From contig NZ_CAKMMF010000028.1 of the NCBI RefSeq assembly GCF_927798095.1, positions 1-64,000 on the forward strand: DNA of 64,000 bases, in the 5' to 3' direction. Of this stretch, positions 34,787 through 43,287 are shown piece by piece. The DNA comes from Paenibacillus plantiphilus (GTDB lineage: Bacteria > Bacillota > Bacilli > Paenibacillales > Paenibacillaceae). The notes beneath the pieces are model-generated. The model did not search any database and was not told the DNA's origin. It worked only from the letters and a program-made list of their open reading frames with translations. Positions within the stretch are counted from its first letter, which is position 1; every line of letters starts with the position of its first letter. The position numbers and the translations under genes are program-made.

Positions 34787-36160
34787 TCACACCGAAGAAG
34801 CATCCCTGACCTTGGCAAAATAATCCGGGCTTCCAAACTGGCCGCCCTTCAAGGCAAGCTCAACTCCATCCATCGCGCTATCCTGAGAATACACTCTGCA
34901 TAACGGTGCGCCCGGCGATATCGGCAGCAGCATCTCCAGGCCATAAATGCCCATCTCGCTCGTCACAAAACCAGAAGTGTCGCCTCCGGCAATAACAACC
35001 CTGCGCAGACCAGCCTGCCGCATAATGTGATTCGTCCAGCGTCCCAATTGTCTGCCGATATGCTCTCCAGCCTGCGAGCCGCCAATGCCTTTCTCTCCCA
35101 GCGTCTTGCGAGTCTCGGCAATTGCAGGGTCCTCAGGTCCGAGCGCCGTATACAAAACAACGCTCTCCCCTTCATTCAGAAGGCGAATCGCCTCATTCAA
35201 CAGCTCCATCGGCAGCTCGCTACCTTCTGCTATCGCAGGGGCAGGAATTCGAATGCCATGGAACCCCTGCTCGATGGCAGTCTCCACCTGCCGCTGGCTC
35301 ACTGGCGAAGCGCTTCCCGATACAGCCAGAATGCGATTAGCCGATTCAATGCGCTCGGCGGAGCGCTGTGCCGTGTTCTGATCCTTTGACATGCCGGATT
35401 GCTCCCAGTGGGCTGTAAGCGCATACTCAACACCCGATGATCCGACTACGAATCGCAGTCCGTCGCCTGCGCCCTTCCAGATGAGCTCGCCGCTCCTCGC
35501 CATTCTTGCATCATCCAGCGCATCCATTAACAGCACCGACGGCCGCTCTGCAAGCTTCCCGCGATAACGCGCTTCAACCGTCTCACAGTCGCCTTCCAGC
35601 TCCAGAATGTTCATGAGGCCGACCTCTTCGTCCAGTTGCTCCTGCAGATGAAGTCGAAGGTCCGCTTCACCCATAGGTGTAACCGGATGGCGGGACATGA
35701 CCGGATGGCGATCCAGACGATAAACATTTCCATCCATCCGGGCAAAATGCTGACCGAACAGCGTATAGCGTCCAAGCGCTGGCACTCCTACGAGCAGTGG
35801 AACCGTAGCCTGCCCCGGGAAGAATGGCCGTGATACCCGTATAGCCTCGCCAATGCTTCCGAATTGCGGCGATGAATCGAAGGTTGAGCATGTTTTGTAA
35901 TGAACGACCGGCGCTCCGAGCTGTGACAAGCTCTCCATAACTGGCCCTACCTCCTTCGCCAGCTCCGGAGGCGTCTTGGCCCGGCTGGTACCAGCTACAC
36001 CGATGCACCGAATGCCTTGAAACCGCTCAACCATTGCCGGCGTCGGCGCTTCAAGAAACAGAACCGTACGATAACCGCTTCGGGCCAATGCCTCCATAGC
36101 ATCTGTCGATCCCGTGAAATCATCGCCGTAGAAGGCGAGCAGCAATTGATTGTTATTCAT
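34787..36160 (-). CDS. Four-carbon acid sugar kinase family (DUF1537) protein
   Basis: A 457-residue kinase of the OtnK/DtnK/OiaK family. The N-terminal domain opens with FYGDDFTGSTDAMEAL, the substrate-binding signature, and the C-terminal nucleotide domain has VIAGGDTSGFV and LAVSGSASPVSQRQ. Known members phosphorylate 3-oxo-tetronates, threonate/erythronate or 3-oxo-isoapionate. Start at MNNNQLLLAF behind GGAGGGG. It follows the RuBisCO-like gene by 22 bp; this pairing is the known signature of OiaK with OiaX. Confidence 0.9.
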   Translation of the reverse strand: MNNNQLLLAFYGDDFTGSTDAMEALARSGYRTVLFLEAPTPAMVERFQGIRCIGVAGTSRAKTPPELAKEVGPVMESLSQLGAPVVHYKTCSTFDSSPQFGSIGEAIRVSRPFFPGQATVPLLVGVPALGRYTLFGQHFARMDGNVYRLDRHPVMSRHPVTPMGEADLRLHLQEQLDEEVGLMNILELEGDCETVEARYRGKLAERPSVLLMDALDDARMARSGELIWKGAGDGLRFVVGSSGVEYALTAHWEQSGMSKDQNTAQRSAERIESANRILAVSGSASPVSQRQVETAIEQGFHGIRIPAPAIAEGSELPMELLNEAIRLLNEGESVVLYTALGPEDPAIAETRKTLGEKGIGGSQAGEHIGRQLGRWTNHIMRQAGLRRVVIAGGDTSGFVTSEMGIYGLEMLLPISPGAPLCRVYSQDSAMDGVELALKGGQFGSPDYFAKVRDASSV

Positions 36161-36182
36161 CTGACCATCCCCTCCCCTCCTG

Positions 36183-37469
36183 TTACCTCTTGCCGAAGGC
36201 TTCCATCGCCCGCTGCAGCTCGGAATGCGTCCCAGCATACGTGTTCAAATCGATTCCCTGCACCGCGGCCTCCCAGCCCTGCTGCATGCTGCGAACACCT
36301 GCAGCCGTGCCGTCCGGATGGGCAAGAATACCGCCTCCTGCCAAATGGATAACATCCAGCGAGCGGACAGCCCCATAAGTCGAAACCGCACTGCCAGCCC
36401 ATTGAGCGGAGGAAAGCACCGGCATAACCGTGTAGCCGCCAAGCATTGGCGTCAGACAATCCGTGATAGATTGCGCAACCGATTCATTGCTCTCCGTAAA
36501 TTTGCTATCCAGCCCATTCGTATGCAGATGATCGACACCGGCTAACCGACATAGCTTCTGATAAGCGGTGAAGCTCATTCCGAGCAGCGGGCAGCGGGTC
36601 ATTGCACCCCATTGATTCCGGTGTCCGTGAACCGGCAGCTCTGTGTATTGGCGAAGATGCGCCACGCCCGACCATCCGACACTGTTTATGCTGACCATGA
36701 CGCAGGTTCCGCCAGCCTGCAGCACAATATCGTGATTCCGTTTCATTTCGTCAATATCGCCCGTAATGTTGAAGGCATACATCAGCTTCTTGCCTGTCCG
36801 GTCGGCGGCTCGCTCAATCTCCGCCATCGCAGCCTCAACACGCTGCTCGAATGAAGCATACAGCGGATTGCCGCACAGCTCGTCGTCCTTGATGAAATCC
36901 AATCCCGCTTCCGCAAGCTCCCGAACCATCGGGCCATATTCGGATAAAGGAAGACCGATGCTCGGCTTAATAATCGTTCCGATGATCGGACGGTCATACA
37001 CCCCGGCAAGCTTCCGCGTTCCTTCGATGCCAAACTTCGGCCCCGGATATCGGGCAGCGAAAGGCTGGGGCAATTCCAGATCAACCAGCCGCAAACCCGA
37101 GAACTCACGCAGCTCGTACAGGTTCCCCGCTACAGCCGCCAGAAGGTTCGGCAGCGAAGGACCGAAGTTGTGCAGCGGGAAGGACAGCTGCACAAGCGCT
37201 CTTCGGTAGACGGGCTTGCCCATGTCCGGCGGGATATAGCAGTCCGGCAGCGATGGAGCGTCATAGGCTCCCAGCTCCTTGATGCTTACAACCTTCGCAG
37301 CATGACGCGCCTTCAGCTCTGGCGTTTCGCCTGGTACGGACACGAACGTCCCGGTTGACTGCTCGCCTGCCATGACCTCTGCCGCTCTTTCCAATGGATA
37401 GGGCGTCTCTATAAGATAAGTAGCCAGCACATTATGCTCATCCGTCAATTCGATCTCCCTCTCTCCCAT
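36183..37469 (-). CDS. RuBisCO-like protein (form IV), probable OiaX-type decarboxylase
   Basis: A 428-residue RuBisCO large-subunit homologue. The carbamylation-type segment is intact as GLDFIKDDE (K194, D195, D196), and loop-6-like GLDSKF (K323), HGHRNQWG (H283, R284) and GGGILAHPDG (378-387) are present. The TIKPK motif reads IIKPSIG, so the second Lys is Ser170, which argues against true CO2 fixation. In apionate catabolism, RuBisCO-like OiaX decarboxylates 3-oxo-isoapionate 4-phosphate made by a DUF1537 kinase; the same neighbour lies here. First gene of the operon. Confidence 0.88.
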   Translation of the reverse strand: MGEREIELTDEHNVLATYLIETPYPLERAAEVMAGEQSTGTFVSVPGETPELKARHAAKVVSIKELGAYDAPSLPDCYIPPDMGKPVYRRALVQLSFPLHNFGPSLPNLLAAVAGNLYELREFSGLRLVDLELPQPFAARYPGPKFGIEGTRKLAGVYDRPIIGTIIKPSIGLPLSEYGPMVRELAEAGLDFIKDDELCGNPLYASFEQRVEAAMAEIERAADRTGKKLMYAFNITGDIDEMKRNHDIVLQAGGTCVMVSINSVGWSGVAHLRQYTELPVHGHRNQWGAMTRCPLLGMSFTAYQKLCRLAGVDHLHTNGLDSKFTESNESVAQSITDCLTPMLGGYTVMPVLSSAQWAGSAVSTYGAVRSLDVIHLAGGGILAHPDGTAAGVRSMQQGWEAAVQGIDLNTYAGTHSELQRAMEAFGKR

Positions 37470-37536
37470 GTTGACATGGCCACTCGTTGTTGATTATTGC
37501 TGTGCTTATCCGATGAGTTCGTTCATACTTTGTACA

Positions 37537-37566
37537 TAGATCCATCTTAGATCTATGTTAGATCTA
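37537..37566. promoter_or_regulatory. Three TAGATCYA operator boxes, 11-bp phased
   Basis: TAGATCCA (37537), TAGATCTA (37548) and TAGATCTA (37559) are spaced exactly 11 bp, placing them on one face of the helix directly at and after the predicted transcription start. A TTTGTACATA motif lies just beyond at 37529. Likely bound by the operon's GntR protein. Confidence 0.7.
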
Positions 37567-37576
37567 TTTGATACCT

Positions 37577-37605
37577 ATCATAAATAAACCGCTTTCATTT
37601 GTCAA
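37577..37605 (-). promoter_or_regulatory. Sigma-A promoter of the nine-gene operon
   Basis: Minus strand: TTGACA (37605-37600), 17-bp spacer, TATGAT (37582-37577). Predicted start near 37570, with a 100-base leader to the RuBisCO-like gene. Confidence 0.75.
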
Positions 37606-37699
37606 TCGCATTCGACAACATTCGTCTCATCCACATTATTCCACTGCAGAATCCCCTTCCAGATTCCCTTGCATCCACAGTCCGCGTATTATAAAAAAG

Positions 37700-37734
37700 A
37701 AGTGCCGGAAAGCTATTCTGGCTTTCCGACACTT
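37700..37734 (-). terminator. Rho-independent terminator
   Basis: AAGTG-CGGAAAGC/GCTTTCCG-CACTT, minus-strand exit CTTTTTTATA; ends the thioesterase gene. Confidence 0.85.
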
Positions 37735-37782
37735 GTTGTATATAAGCAACGTCGGGAGCTGCAAGCAGCTTATCCCCTCTTT

Positions 37783-38295
37783 CTATTCCCATGGATATCT
37801 CGTCACTAGAAAATCAGCAAACTTCTTGCTTTCCTCTCTCCTTCGGCGTCTCATCACCGCGCGATGCTCCGCTGTTTCGAACAGCTTCCACTCCTCTTCC
37901 GTCTCCGGCAAGACCTGGGGAATAGGAATCGGTCTGTTGTTCTCATCCAGAGCTACGAAGGTAAGGAAGGACGTCGCTGCGATTCTCCGCTCTCCGCTTC
38001 TGAGGTCTTCCCTGATCACCTTCACGAAAACCTCCATGGAGCTCTTGCCCGTCCATGTCACGAAGGACTCCAGCGATACGGAATCCGTGGGACGGATGGG
38101 ATACAGAAAATCGACGGAATCCGTCGAGGCTGTCACCGCCGTCACGCGGCATAATTTCGAGGCTGAGATGGATGCAATATCGTCGATATATGACATTAAT
38201 TTGCCGCCAAACAGCGTATCATGGTTGTTGACATCGGTTGGAAACACGCGGGACACCTTGAAGCAGCGCGTTTCCTTGGCATATTTCGTATCCAC
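37783..38295 (-). CDS. Hotdog-fold acyl-CoA thioesterase (YkhA/BACH-like)
   Basis: A 170-residue single-hotdog thioesterase. The family signature is clear: VFPTDVNNHDTLFGGKLMSYIDDIASISA (Asn/His/Asp near the active site), then VDFLYPIRPTDSVSLES and TSFLTFVALDENNRPIPIP. It hydrolyses medium- or long-chain acyl-CoA in the cytoplasm. The C-terminal tail is basic (HRAVMRRRRREESKKFAD). Monocistronic with its own terminator. Confidence 0.88.
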   Translation of the reverse strand: MDTKYAKETRCFKVSRVFPTDVNNHDTLFGGKLMSYIDDIASISASKLCRVTAVTASTDSVDFLYPIRPTDSVSLESFVTWTGKSSMEVFVKVIREDLRSGERRIAATSFLTFVALDENNRPIPIPQVLPETEEEWKLFETAEHRAVMRRRRREESKKFADFLVTRYPWE

Positions 38296-38379
38296 GTTCC
38301 GTCACACTTCCTTCTGACACAAATTCACGCTCGACCAACAGGGTTCCCTGTTCTGGCCTCCATTATGCAGGACCACACT

Positions 38380-38420
38380 GCGCGCGGTATGGCGCTGCAT
38401 GACGGCGGCCGACCGGTCGC
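38380..38420 (-). repeat. Interspersed GC-rich repeat, copy C (inverted)
   Basis: On the minus strand it reads GCGACCG-GTCGGCC-GCCGTCATGCAGCG followed by ACCGCGCGC, matching copies A and B with a 4-bp insertion near the start. It lies in the spacer between the thioesterase start and the histidine kinase terminator; no gene was seen in that spacer. Confidence 0.6.
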
Positions 38421-38605
38421 GTTCCTCTCAGCAGTTTTAAGCAGACTTTTTCCGCTTACAGTAGTCTCCAGTATCGACGCCCCGCACACGACGCCTATCA
38501 TGACAACCTTCATACACGGACTACAAGATTCCCTCTTTGGATTGCCTCAGACCAAGCTCTCCTGAATAAGGCAGCAATTGTATACTTTCTGATCGGTCAA
38601 AAAAA

Positions 38606-38629
38606 ACCGGCATCCATATAGACGCCGAT
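38606..38629 (-). terminator. Rho-independent terminator
   Basis: Minus-strand stem ATCGGCGTC/GATGCCGGT (two G-U pairs) followed by eight Ts, 33 bp after the stop of the hybrid kinase. Confidence 0.85.
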
Positions 38630-38661
38630 CTTTCAGATTGGATAAAGCAACACAGTGCCCG

Positions 38662-41307
38662 CTAGACGACACGGCCGAAAAACTTCTCAAGCATGTCGAA
38701 GACGACTCTCGTATTGATGGGCTTGCTAATATAATCATCCATACCGGCGGCAAGACACAGCTCCCTGTCTCCCTTCAGCGCATTCGCCGTAACCGCAATA
38801 ATGACAGGACATCTGGTATTGTTGGCCTCATATCTATCCTTGATGACCGCCGTTGCTTCAAGCCCATTCATCACCGGCATATGCACATCCATGAAGATGA
38901 CGTCGAAATTCTCTTCCGTGGCATATCGAATAACCTCTTCGCCATTCTCCGCAATCCGCACATAATGCCCTTGATTCTCCAGCATTTTGATCAGTACCAG
39001 CTGATTGATTCTGTTATCCTCCGCCACCAGTATCCGCAGTACATCCTGAGCCGAGCCCGTCTCCCCCAGCAGAGGCCTCTGCGTCGGGATATCCTTCCGC
39101 TCCACTTCCTTCAAGACTACAGAAAAGACAAATGTCGAGCCTGGCTCATCACTTTGCTCAAGCCAGATGCTTCCGTCCATCAGATTAACCAGTCGTTTGC
39201 AAATTGCCAGCCCCAGCCCCGTTCCTTCCGATGAACGCGTCATAAAATTGTCAAGCTGATAGAAGGGCTGGAACAAGAATTGCACATTCTCCCTGCTAAT
39301 GCCGATTCCCGTATCCTTCACGCTGAATCTCAGCCTGGTCTTATTGCCGCTGCTCTCCTCCTTGCTGACAGCGACCGTAATACCGCCGCTGCTTGTGAAC
39401 TTGATCGCATTCCCGATCAGATTCATCAGAATCTGCTTAAGACGCTGATAGTCGCCGACAAGTACAGCCGGGACATCTGGACTTAGCGAGAAAGAGATAT
39501 CCAGCTGCTTTGTCTGCGCTTTAGGCGCGAGCACATCGACAGCTTCGAAGACGCAGGTTCTAATTTCGAAGGGCTCTTCGATCAGCTCTGTCTTGCCGGA
39601 ATCGATCTTGGAGAAGTCCAGAATATCGTTAATGATTGTAAGCAGTGTATCTCCGCTCTTGCGTATGATTTCCAAATATTCTCTCTGCAGCGCATCTACG
39701 ACTGTCGTTTCCATAAGCAGGTCCGTCATCCCGATTACACCATTCATCGGTGTGCGAATTTCATGACTCATCATGGCAAGAAATTCACTCTTCGCCTTAT
39801 TCGTCGCTTCAGCCATTTCCTTCGCAATCATCAGCTGCTTCTGTTCTGTAATATCCTTGGCGATAATATAATAGCCGACGTTCTCCGCATTGATGATAAT
39901 AGGCGCAATAGTCGCAAGCACATCAGATATATGTCCATCCTTATGTATGATCTTGTCGATGCTCTGCTCGGCGGATATATCCATCAATGAGTCGGAGAGA
40001 AGCTTCTTAATATCCTTCCTGCCGATAATGCCAGAAAAGTCCCTGCCAACCAGCTCATCCATCTGGTATCCTGTCAATTGAAGAGTCATCTGATTCGCAT
40101 TGATAATATGGCCATCCAGATCAAGCGATATAACCGCATCATGATTGTATTTCTTCAGTGACGTATACCGTTCTATCGTCTCCTGCAGCTTGAGCTCGAC
40201 TCCCTTGCGTTCCGTAACATCCTGAACCGTGCCGTTCATACGCTCTGGAAAGCCCGTATCGGAGAAGGATACAATGCCCCGGATATGCAGATACTGGTCT
40301 GCGCCGTCCTTAGTGGATGTCCGGAATTCGTAGGAAAGCTTCTCCCCTTCCAGCGCTTGATCAATCAGCTCCTTGAAGCCTTGACGGGCTTGAAGAGGCA
40401 CTAAATCTGTCAGCTGCCGCAGCCTGCCCTTGGAATGGTTGCCTTCGAGATTATAGATGAGATAGAGCTGATCAGACAGGAACATCTCATCATGGATAAT
40501 ATCCCATTCCCAGCTGCCAATCTGTGCAATGCGCTGCGCTTCCTCGATAAAAACCTCGTACTTCTTCCGCTCTGTAATTTCCTTTGCAATGACGAGGGCG
40601 ACCATGCTGCCGCAGGAGTCCTTAATCTGCTTTATCGTTACCTCGAACCAAATATCATACCCGTTTCGATGGCGCATCCGCATTTGACGCCGCGTGCCAT
40701 TCTCCAGCCTGCAATTGTTATACAGCTCCGCATCCTCGGGATTGTAAAGCATTTCTTCTCCCTTGCCGACCAGCTCTTCCGGCGAATAGTCCAACATATT
40801 GTGAAAGGAAGGAGAAGCAAACAGGATCATGCCGTCCGCCGAACTCTGATAAATAATATCTGGAGAGTTCTGGATAATCAGCTGATTCATTTCCTCGATC
40901 CGCGACAAACGTCCTTCAAGCTCTATTCGTTCCTGGATCATTGTTAGTTGCAGAATTATACAGACAGGGGACCCGGCCGCTTCATCCCTGATGGTCATCG
41001 AATTCAGTGACACACACACTCTGCTGCCATCCTTGTGCATAAAAACATGCTCCGACTCCAAGGAGCCGTATTCCATTGCAGCCTCCACTATTTTATGCGG
41101 CATTCCATCTGTCCAGCGATCCTCCGCATGAACGATGTCCTCCAAACAGAGAGTCGCAAGCTCCTCGAAAGTATAGCCCAGCATGCGGCACAAGCTTGGA
41201 TTGGCATCCATCCATACTCCTTCTGTCGTAAGGACAGCAATGCCATGAGATGAATTTGCCAACAGCTGCTTCACAAAGGATTGATTCGTAATATGTAGAC
41301 CGAGCAT
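38662..41307 (-). CDS. Multi-PAS hybrid sensor histidine kinase
   Basis: An 881-residue soluble hybrid kinase with no membrane segment. Four PAS/PAC modules: about 8-125 (HGIAVLTTEGVWMDANPSLC), 130-250 (DIIYQSSADGMILFASPSFH), 255-380 (IGSWEWDIIHDEMFLSDQLY) and 385-500. These are followed by HisKA with FLAMMSHEIRTPMNGVIGMT, HATPase_c (ending GTGLGLAICKRLVNLMDGSI) and a C-terminal receiver (LVAEDNRINQLVLIKML, phospho-Asp in VIFMDVHMPVMNG). There is no output domain, so a separate phosphotransfer protein is implied. PAS modules suggest a cytoplasmic redox, light or ligand cue. Orphan: no response regulator next to it. Confidence 0.9.
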   Translation of the reverse strand: MLGLHITNQSFVKQLLANSSHGIAVLTTEGVWMDANPSLCRMLGYTFEELATLCLEDIVHAEDRWTDGMPHKIVEAAMEYGSLESEHVFMHKDGSRVCVSLNSMTIRDEAAGSPVCIILQLTMIQERIELEGRLSRIEEMNQLIIQNSPDIIYQSSADGMILFASPSFHNMLDYSPEELVGKGEEMLYNPEDAELYNNCRLENGTRRQMRMRHRNGYDIWFEVTIKQIKDSCGSMVALVIAKEITERKKYEVFIEEAQRIAQIGSWEWDIIHDEMFLSDQLYLIYNLEGNHSKGRLRQLTDLVPLQARQGFKELIDQALEGEKLSYEFRTSTKDGADQYLHIRGIVSFSDTGFPERMNGTVQDVTERKGVELKLQETIERYTSLKKYNHDAVISLDLDGHIINANQMTLQLTGYQMDELVGRDFSGIIGRKDIKKLLSDSLMDISAEQSIDKIIHKDGHISDVLATIAPIIINAENVGYYIIAKDITEQKQLMIAKEMAEATNKAKSEFLAMMSHEIRTPMNGVIGMTDLLMETTVVDALQREYLEIIRKSGDTLLTIINDILDFSKIDSGKTELIEEPFEIRTCVFEAVDVLAPKAQTKQLDISFSLSPDVPAVLVGDYQRLKQILMNLIGNAIKFTSSGGITVAVSKEESSGNKTRLRFSVKDTGIGISRENVQFLFQPFYQLDNFMTRSSEGTGLGLAICKRLVNLMDGSIWLEQSDEPGSTFVFSVVLKEVERKDIPTQRPLLGETGSAQDVLRILVAEDNRINQLVLIKMLENQGHYVRIAENGEEVIRYATEENFDVIFMDVHMPVMNGLEATAVIKDRYEANNTRCPVIIAVTANALKGDRELCLAAGMDDYISKPINTRVVFDMLEKFFGRVV

Positions 41308-41510
41308 GCAGCACCCACATCTCCTCTTTTTCCCATTAATCGAGACATACCTTTACTCTTATACCCTAAACGCCATAGAACGAAACAGAAGGGCTCTCTC
41401 CGCGCATTTGCACTTTATTTATCGAATGAACACTACCTTTGTCACCCTGGAAGGTGGATGGAAATATGTATCGAATACCTCTAGCATTAGAGGATAACGA
41501 GGTGATTGAA

Positions 41511-42128
41511 ATGGGTGTATTGAAAACAAAGGATACTGCTGTTGCCCTCGGAGTCAGCCCGACAACCGTCAAACGTTGGGTCCTCCATTTCTCCCATTGC
41601 TTTCAGAAGGACCGTCTGGGACACTATGTATTCTCAGAGCAGGATATACGCCGGCTGCAGCACATCAAGAGCAGGATCGAGCAGGGCAGTACCCTGGAGC
41701 AAATCGAGCTCCCAAGTCTCGATGTCGCTGGAGCCGAGGGGGATGGCACGGTCGATAACGTGATCGAGATGGCTGGGAATGCGATGATCGAACATGTAAG
41801 GAATGAGATAAATGAGCTCAACGAGGCGCATGCAAGAGACAATACGGGCGAGGAATCCGCAGAATTAATGTCGCAAATCCGGCAGATCGAGTACACATTG
41901 GCCCATAAAGCCGATGAGGTCGTATCCATGCAGGTGCTGCAGCACCGACTGGAGCTGGACGAGCTTCGCCGAATCGTGGAACAGCTGGTCCTTTCTGTGG
42001 AAGCTTTGCAGAAGCCGAAGCTCAGACCGCTCACCGCTTTTGAAGAGCCCGCTTCCCCTCCTCCAGCCAAGCCGCAAATCCGCCATAAGAAGCGGGGACT
42101 GCTCCGTTTGTTGTTCCAGTTTCTATGA
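41511..42128 (+). CDS. RacA-like / MerR-type DNA-binding protein
   Basis: A 205-residue protein beginning MGVLKTKDTAVALGVSPTTV, a MerR-type helix-turn-helix followed by KRWVLHFSHCF and LGHYVFSEQDIRRLQHIK. A long acidic coiled-coil region follows (EIMAGNAMIEHV-type helices, residues 85-170), then a Pro-rich linker and a basic tail (RHKKRGLLRLLFQFL). The layout and the GHYVFSEQD region resemble Bacillus RacA, which tethers the chromosome to the cell pole in sporulation; the amphipathic basic tail would suit membrane contact. Start at ATG 41511 behind GAGGTGATTGAA. Confidence 0.7.
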   Translation: MGVLKTKDTAVALGVSPTTVKRWVLHFSHCFQKDRLGHYVFSEQDIRRLQHIKSRIEQGSTLEQIELPSLDVAGAEGDGTVDNVIEMAGNAMIEHVRNEINELNEAHARDNTGEESAELMSQIRQIEYTLAHKADEVVSMQVLQHRLELDELRRIVEQLVLSVEALQKPKLRPLTAFEEPASPPPAKPQIRHKKRGLLRLLFQFL

Positions 42129-42154
42129 AACAACTGTGCTTTCAAGCACGAAAG

Positions 42155-42196
42155 GCTGTCCCCATTAGTAGTTGCTACTACTAATGGGGACAGCCT
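42155..42196 (+). terminator. Perfect 18-bp hairpin terminator
   Basis: GGCTGTCCCCATTAGTAG pairs perfectly with 42179-42196, loop TTGCTA, 27 bp after the RacA-like stop. No long T tract follows. Confidence 0.75.
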
Positions 42197-42315
42197 CTGG
42201 CTTCAAGCGGTCGATGCCGCTTACTTCCTGCGAAGGTAGGATTCATTTTGCAATGCGAGGGGGACTTTCAGGGGGAGGTGCAGCAATTGTGCAGTTGCAT
42301 ATACGGCTGGCTAGC

Positions 42316-42990
42316 TTATGGGAGCGTAATTTCGCCGATCTTCTCCGCGCCGGTCTCACCAGCGTGATAGACCTCAAGCACGCCCGCGCTGTTCTCTACT
42401 ACAAGATAACCACAGCAGTCGTACACAATAAGACCTCTGAGAGTTCCCTTTGCCCTGAACGATTCATGATAACCCTTCTTCAGATCGTCAAAATCGTTCG
42501 CCGTGTTCAGAATCACCTCGCCGTTCTTCTGAACCGCCGTATGATGGGCTGTTTTGCTGACAATATTCGTCTTCGCCTCATAGAATATCCGTCCGGCGTC
42601 ATAAGCAGTCGTCGTATCGGCAGCATACGTTCCGTCATCAAACTTCGGCCATAGATCGCTGAACACCATCAGACCCTTCTTACTGTTCTTCACCACGACA
42701 AAAGGAATTTCATGAGGCGTGCCTTTGCCTAGCACGAACAGGCTTTGCAGCGGTCCAAGCTGTCCCGCTCCCTTGGTCGTAAAAATCTGATTCTCGTTGT
42801 CGAACACGTACACCCGATTCCCGATTTGAAGCGCAGAGAACTTGCCTTCCGCCTCCAGCTTCGTCCACTCCTGTTTCTTCGGCTTCTCGCCATTCGCGCT
42901 ATTCGCGCTGCTTACCCCTGCAACGAGCAGAGATGCCACCAGCGACATGCCTATCGCGAGCTTCACACTTTTTCCGATCATGTTCTTCAT
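42316..42990 (-). CDS. Secreted hypothetical protein
   Basis: A 224-residue exported protein: signal peptide VKLAIGMSLVASLLVAGVSS cleaved near NSANG. The mature part is strand-rich (FSALQIGNRVYVFDNENQIF, IPFVVVKNSKKGLMVFSDLW, LIVYDCCGYLVVENSAGVLE) and looks like a propeller or sandwich; it has a vicinal CC pair. No family recognised. GGAGA lies 10 nt upstream of the ATG. Its upstream region holds four GTCAT elements that may be response-regulator boxes. Confidence 0.65.
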   Translation of the reverse strand: MKNMIGKSVKLAIGMSLVASLLVAGVSSANSANGEKPKKQEWTKLEAEGKFSALQIGNRVYVFDNENQIFTTKGAGQLGPLQSLFVLGKGTPHEIPFVVVKNSKKGLMVFSDLWPKFDDGTYAADTTTAYDAGRIFYEAKTNIVSKTAHHTAVQKNGEVILNTANDFDDLKKGYHESFRAKGTLRGLIVYDCCGYLVVENSAGVLEVYHAGETGAEKIGEITLP

Positions 42991-43063
42991 ACCAACCGAC
43001 TCTCCTTATCGAATATTCATCAACCTGCGTTGAATCTACTGTTTCATCATAAGGATTGAGCCG

Positions 43064-43122
43064 GTCATATGACCAGTGATTCCAGTCATGAAGTCTCGTC
43101 ATGATTAAATGGCTCTAGTCAT
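43064..43122. promoter_or_regulatory. Four direct GTCAT elements upstream of the secreted protein gene
   Basis: GTCAT at 43064, 43085, 43098 and 43118 (spacings 21, 13, 20), all on the plus strand; two-turn spacing suggests tandem binding by a response regulator. The first is inside GGTCATATGACC, a perfect dyad. Confidence 0.45.
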
Positions 43123-43246
43123 AGCTAATGCATGGACAATCCGACGGATCTCCAACGATTTGGCCACTATGGCGCTATTACAAGAGGGCCGGAAAAACGC
43201 TAGTTGGATCGGCAGCCGGTGCTCATCCATTCTCAGCAACAGCAAC

Positions 43247-43286
43247 AAGCTGTCCCGGAAGCAGTAGACTTCCCCCGGGACAGCTT
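43247..43286 (-). terminator. Terminator hairpin of the MMPL gene
   Basis: AAGCTGTCCCGG/CCGGGACAGCTT lies directly after the MMPL stop; the T tract is weak. Confidence 0.65.
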
Positions 43287-43287
43287 T

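Noticed and set aside
36183-37469. True RuBisCO large subunit (carbon fixation)
   Set aside because: The TIKPK motif is altered to IIKPS and the context is acid-sugar catabolism without phosphoribulokinase.
37537-37566. T-box or riboswitch in the leader of the acid-sugar operon
   Set aside because: The symmetry is in direct 11-bp-phased DNA octamers, without a T-box motif or an antiterminator/terminator pair.
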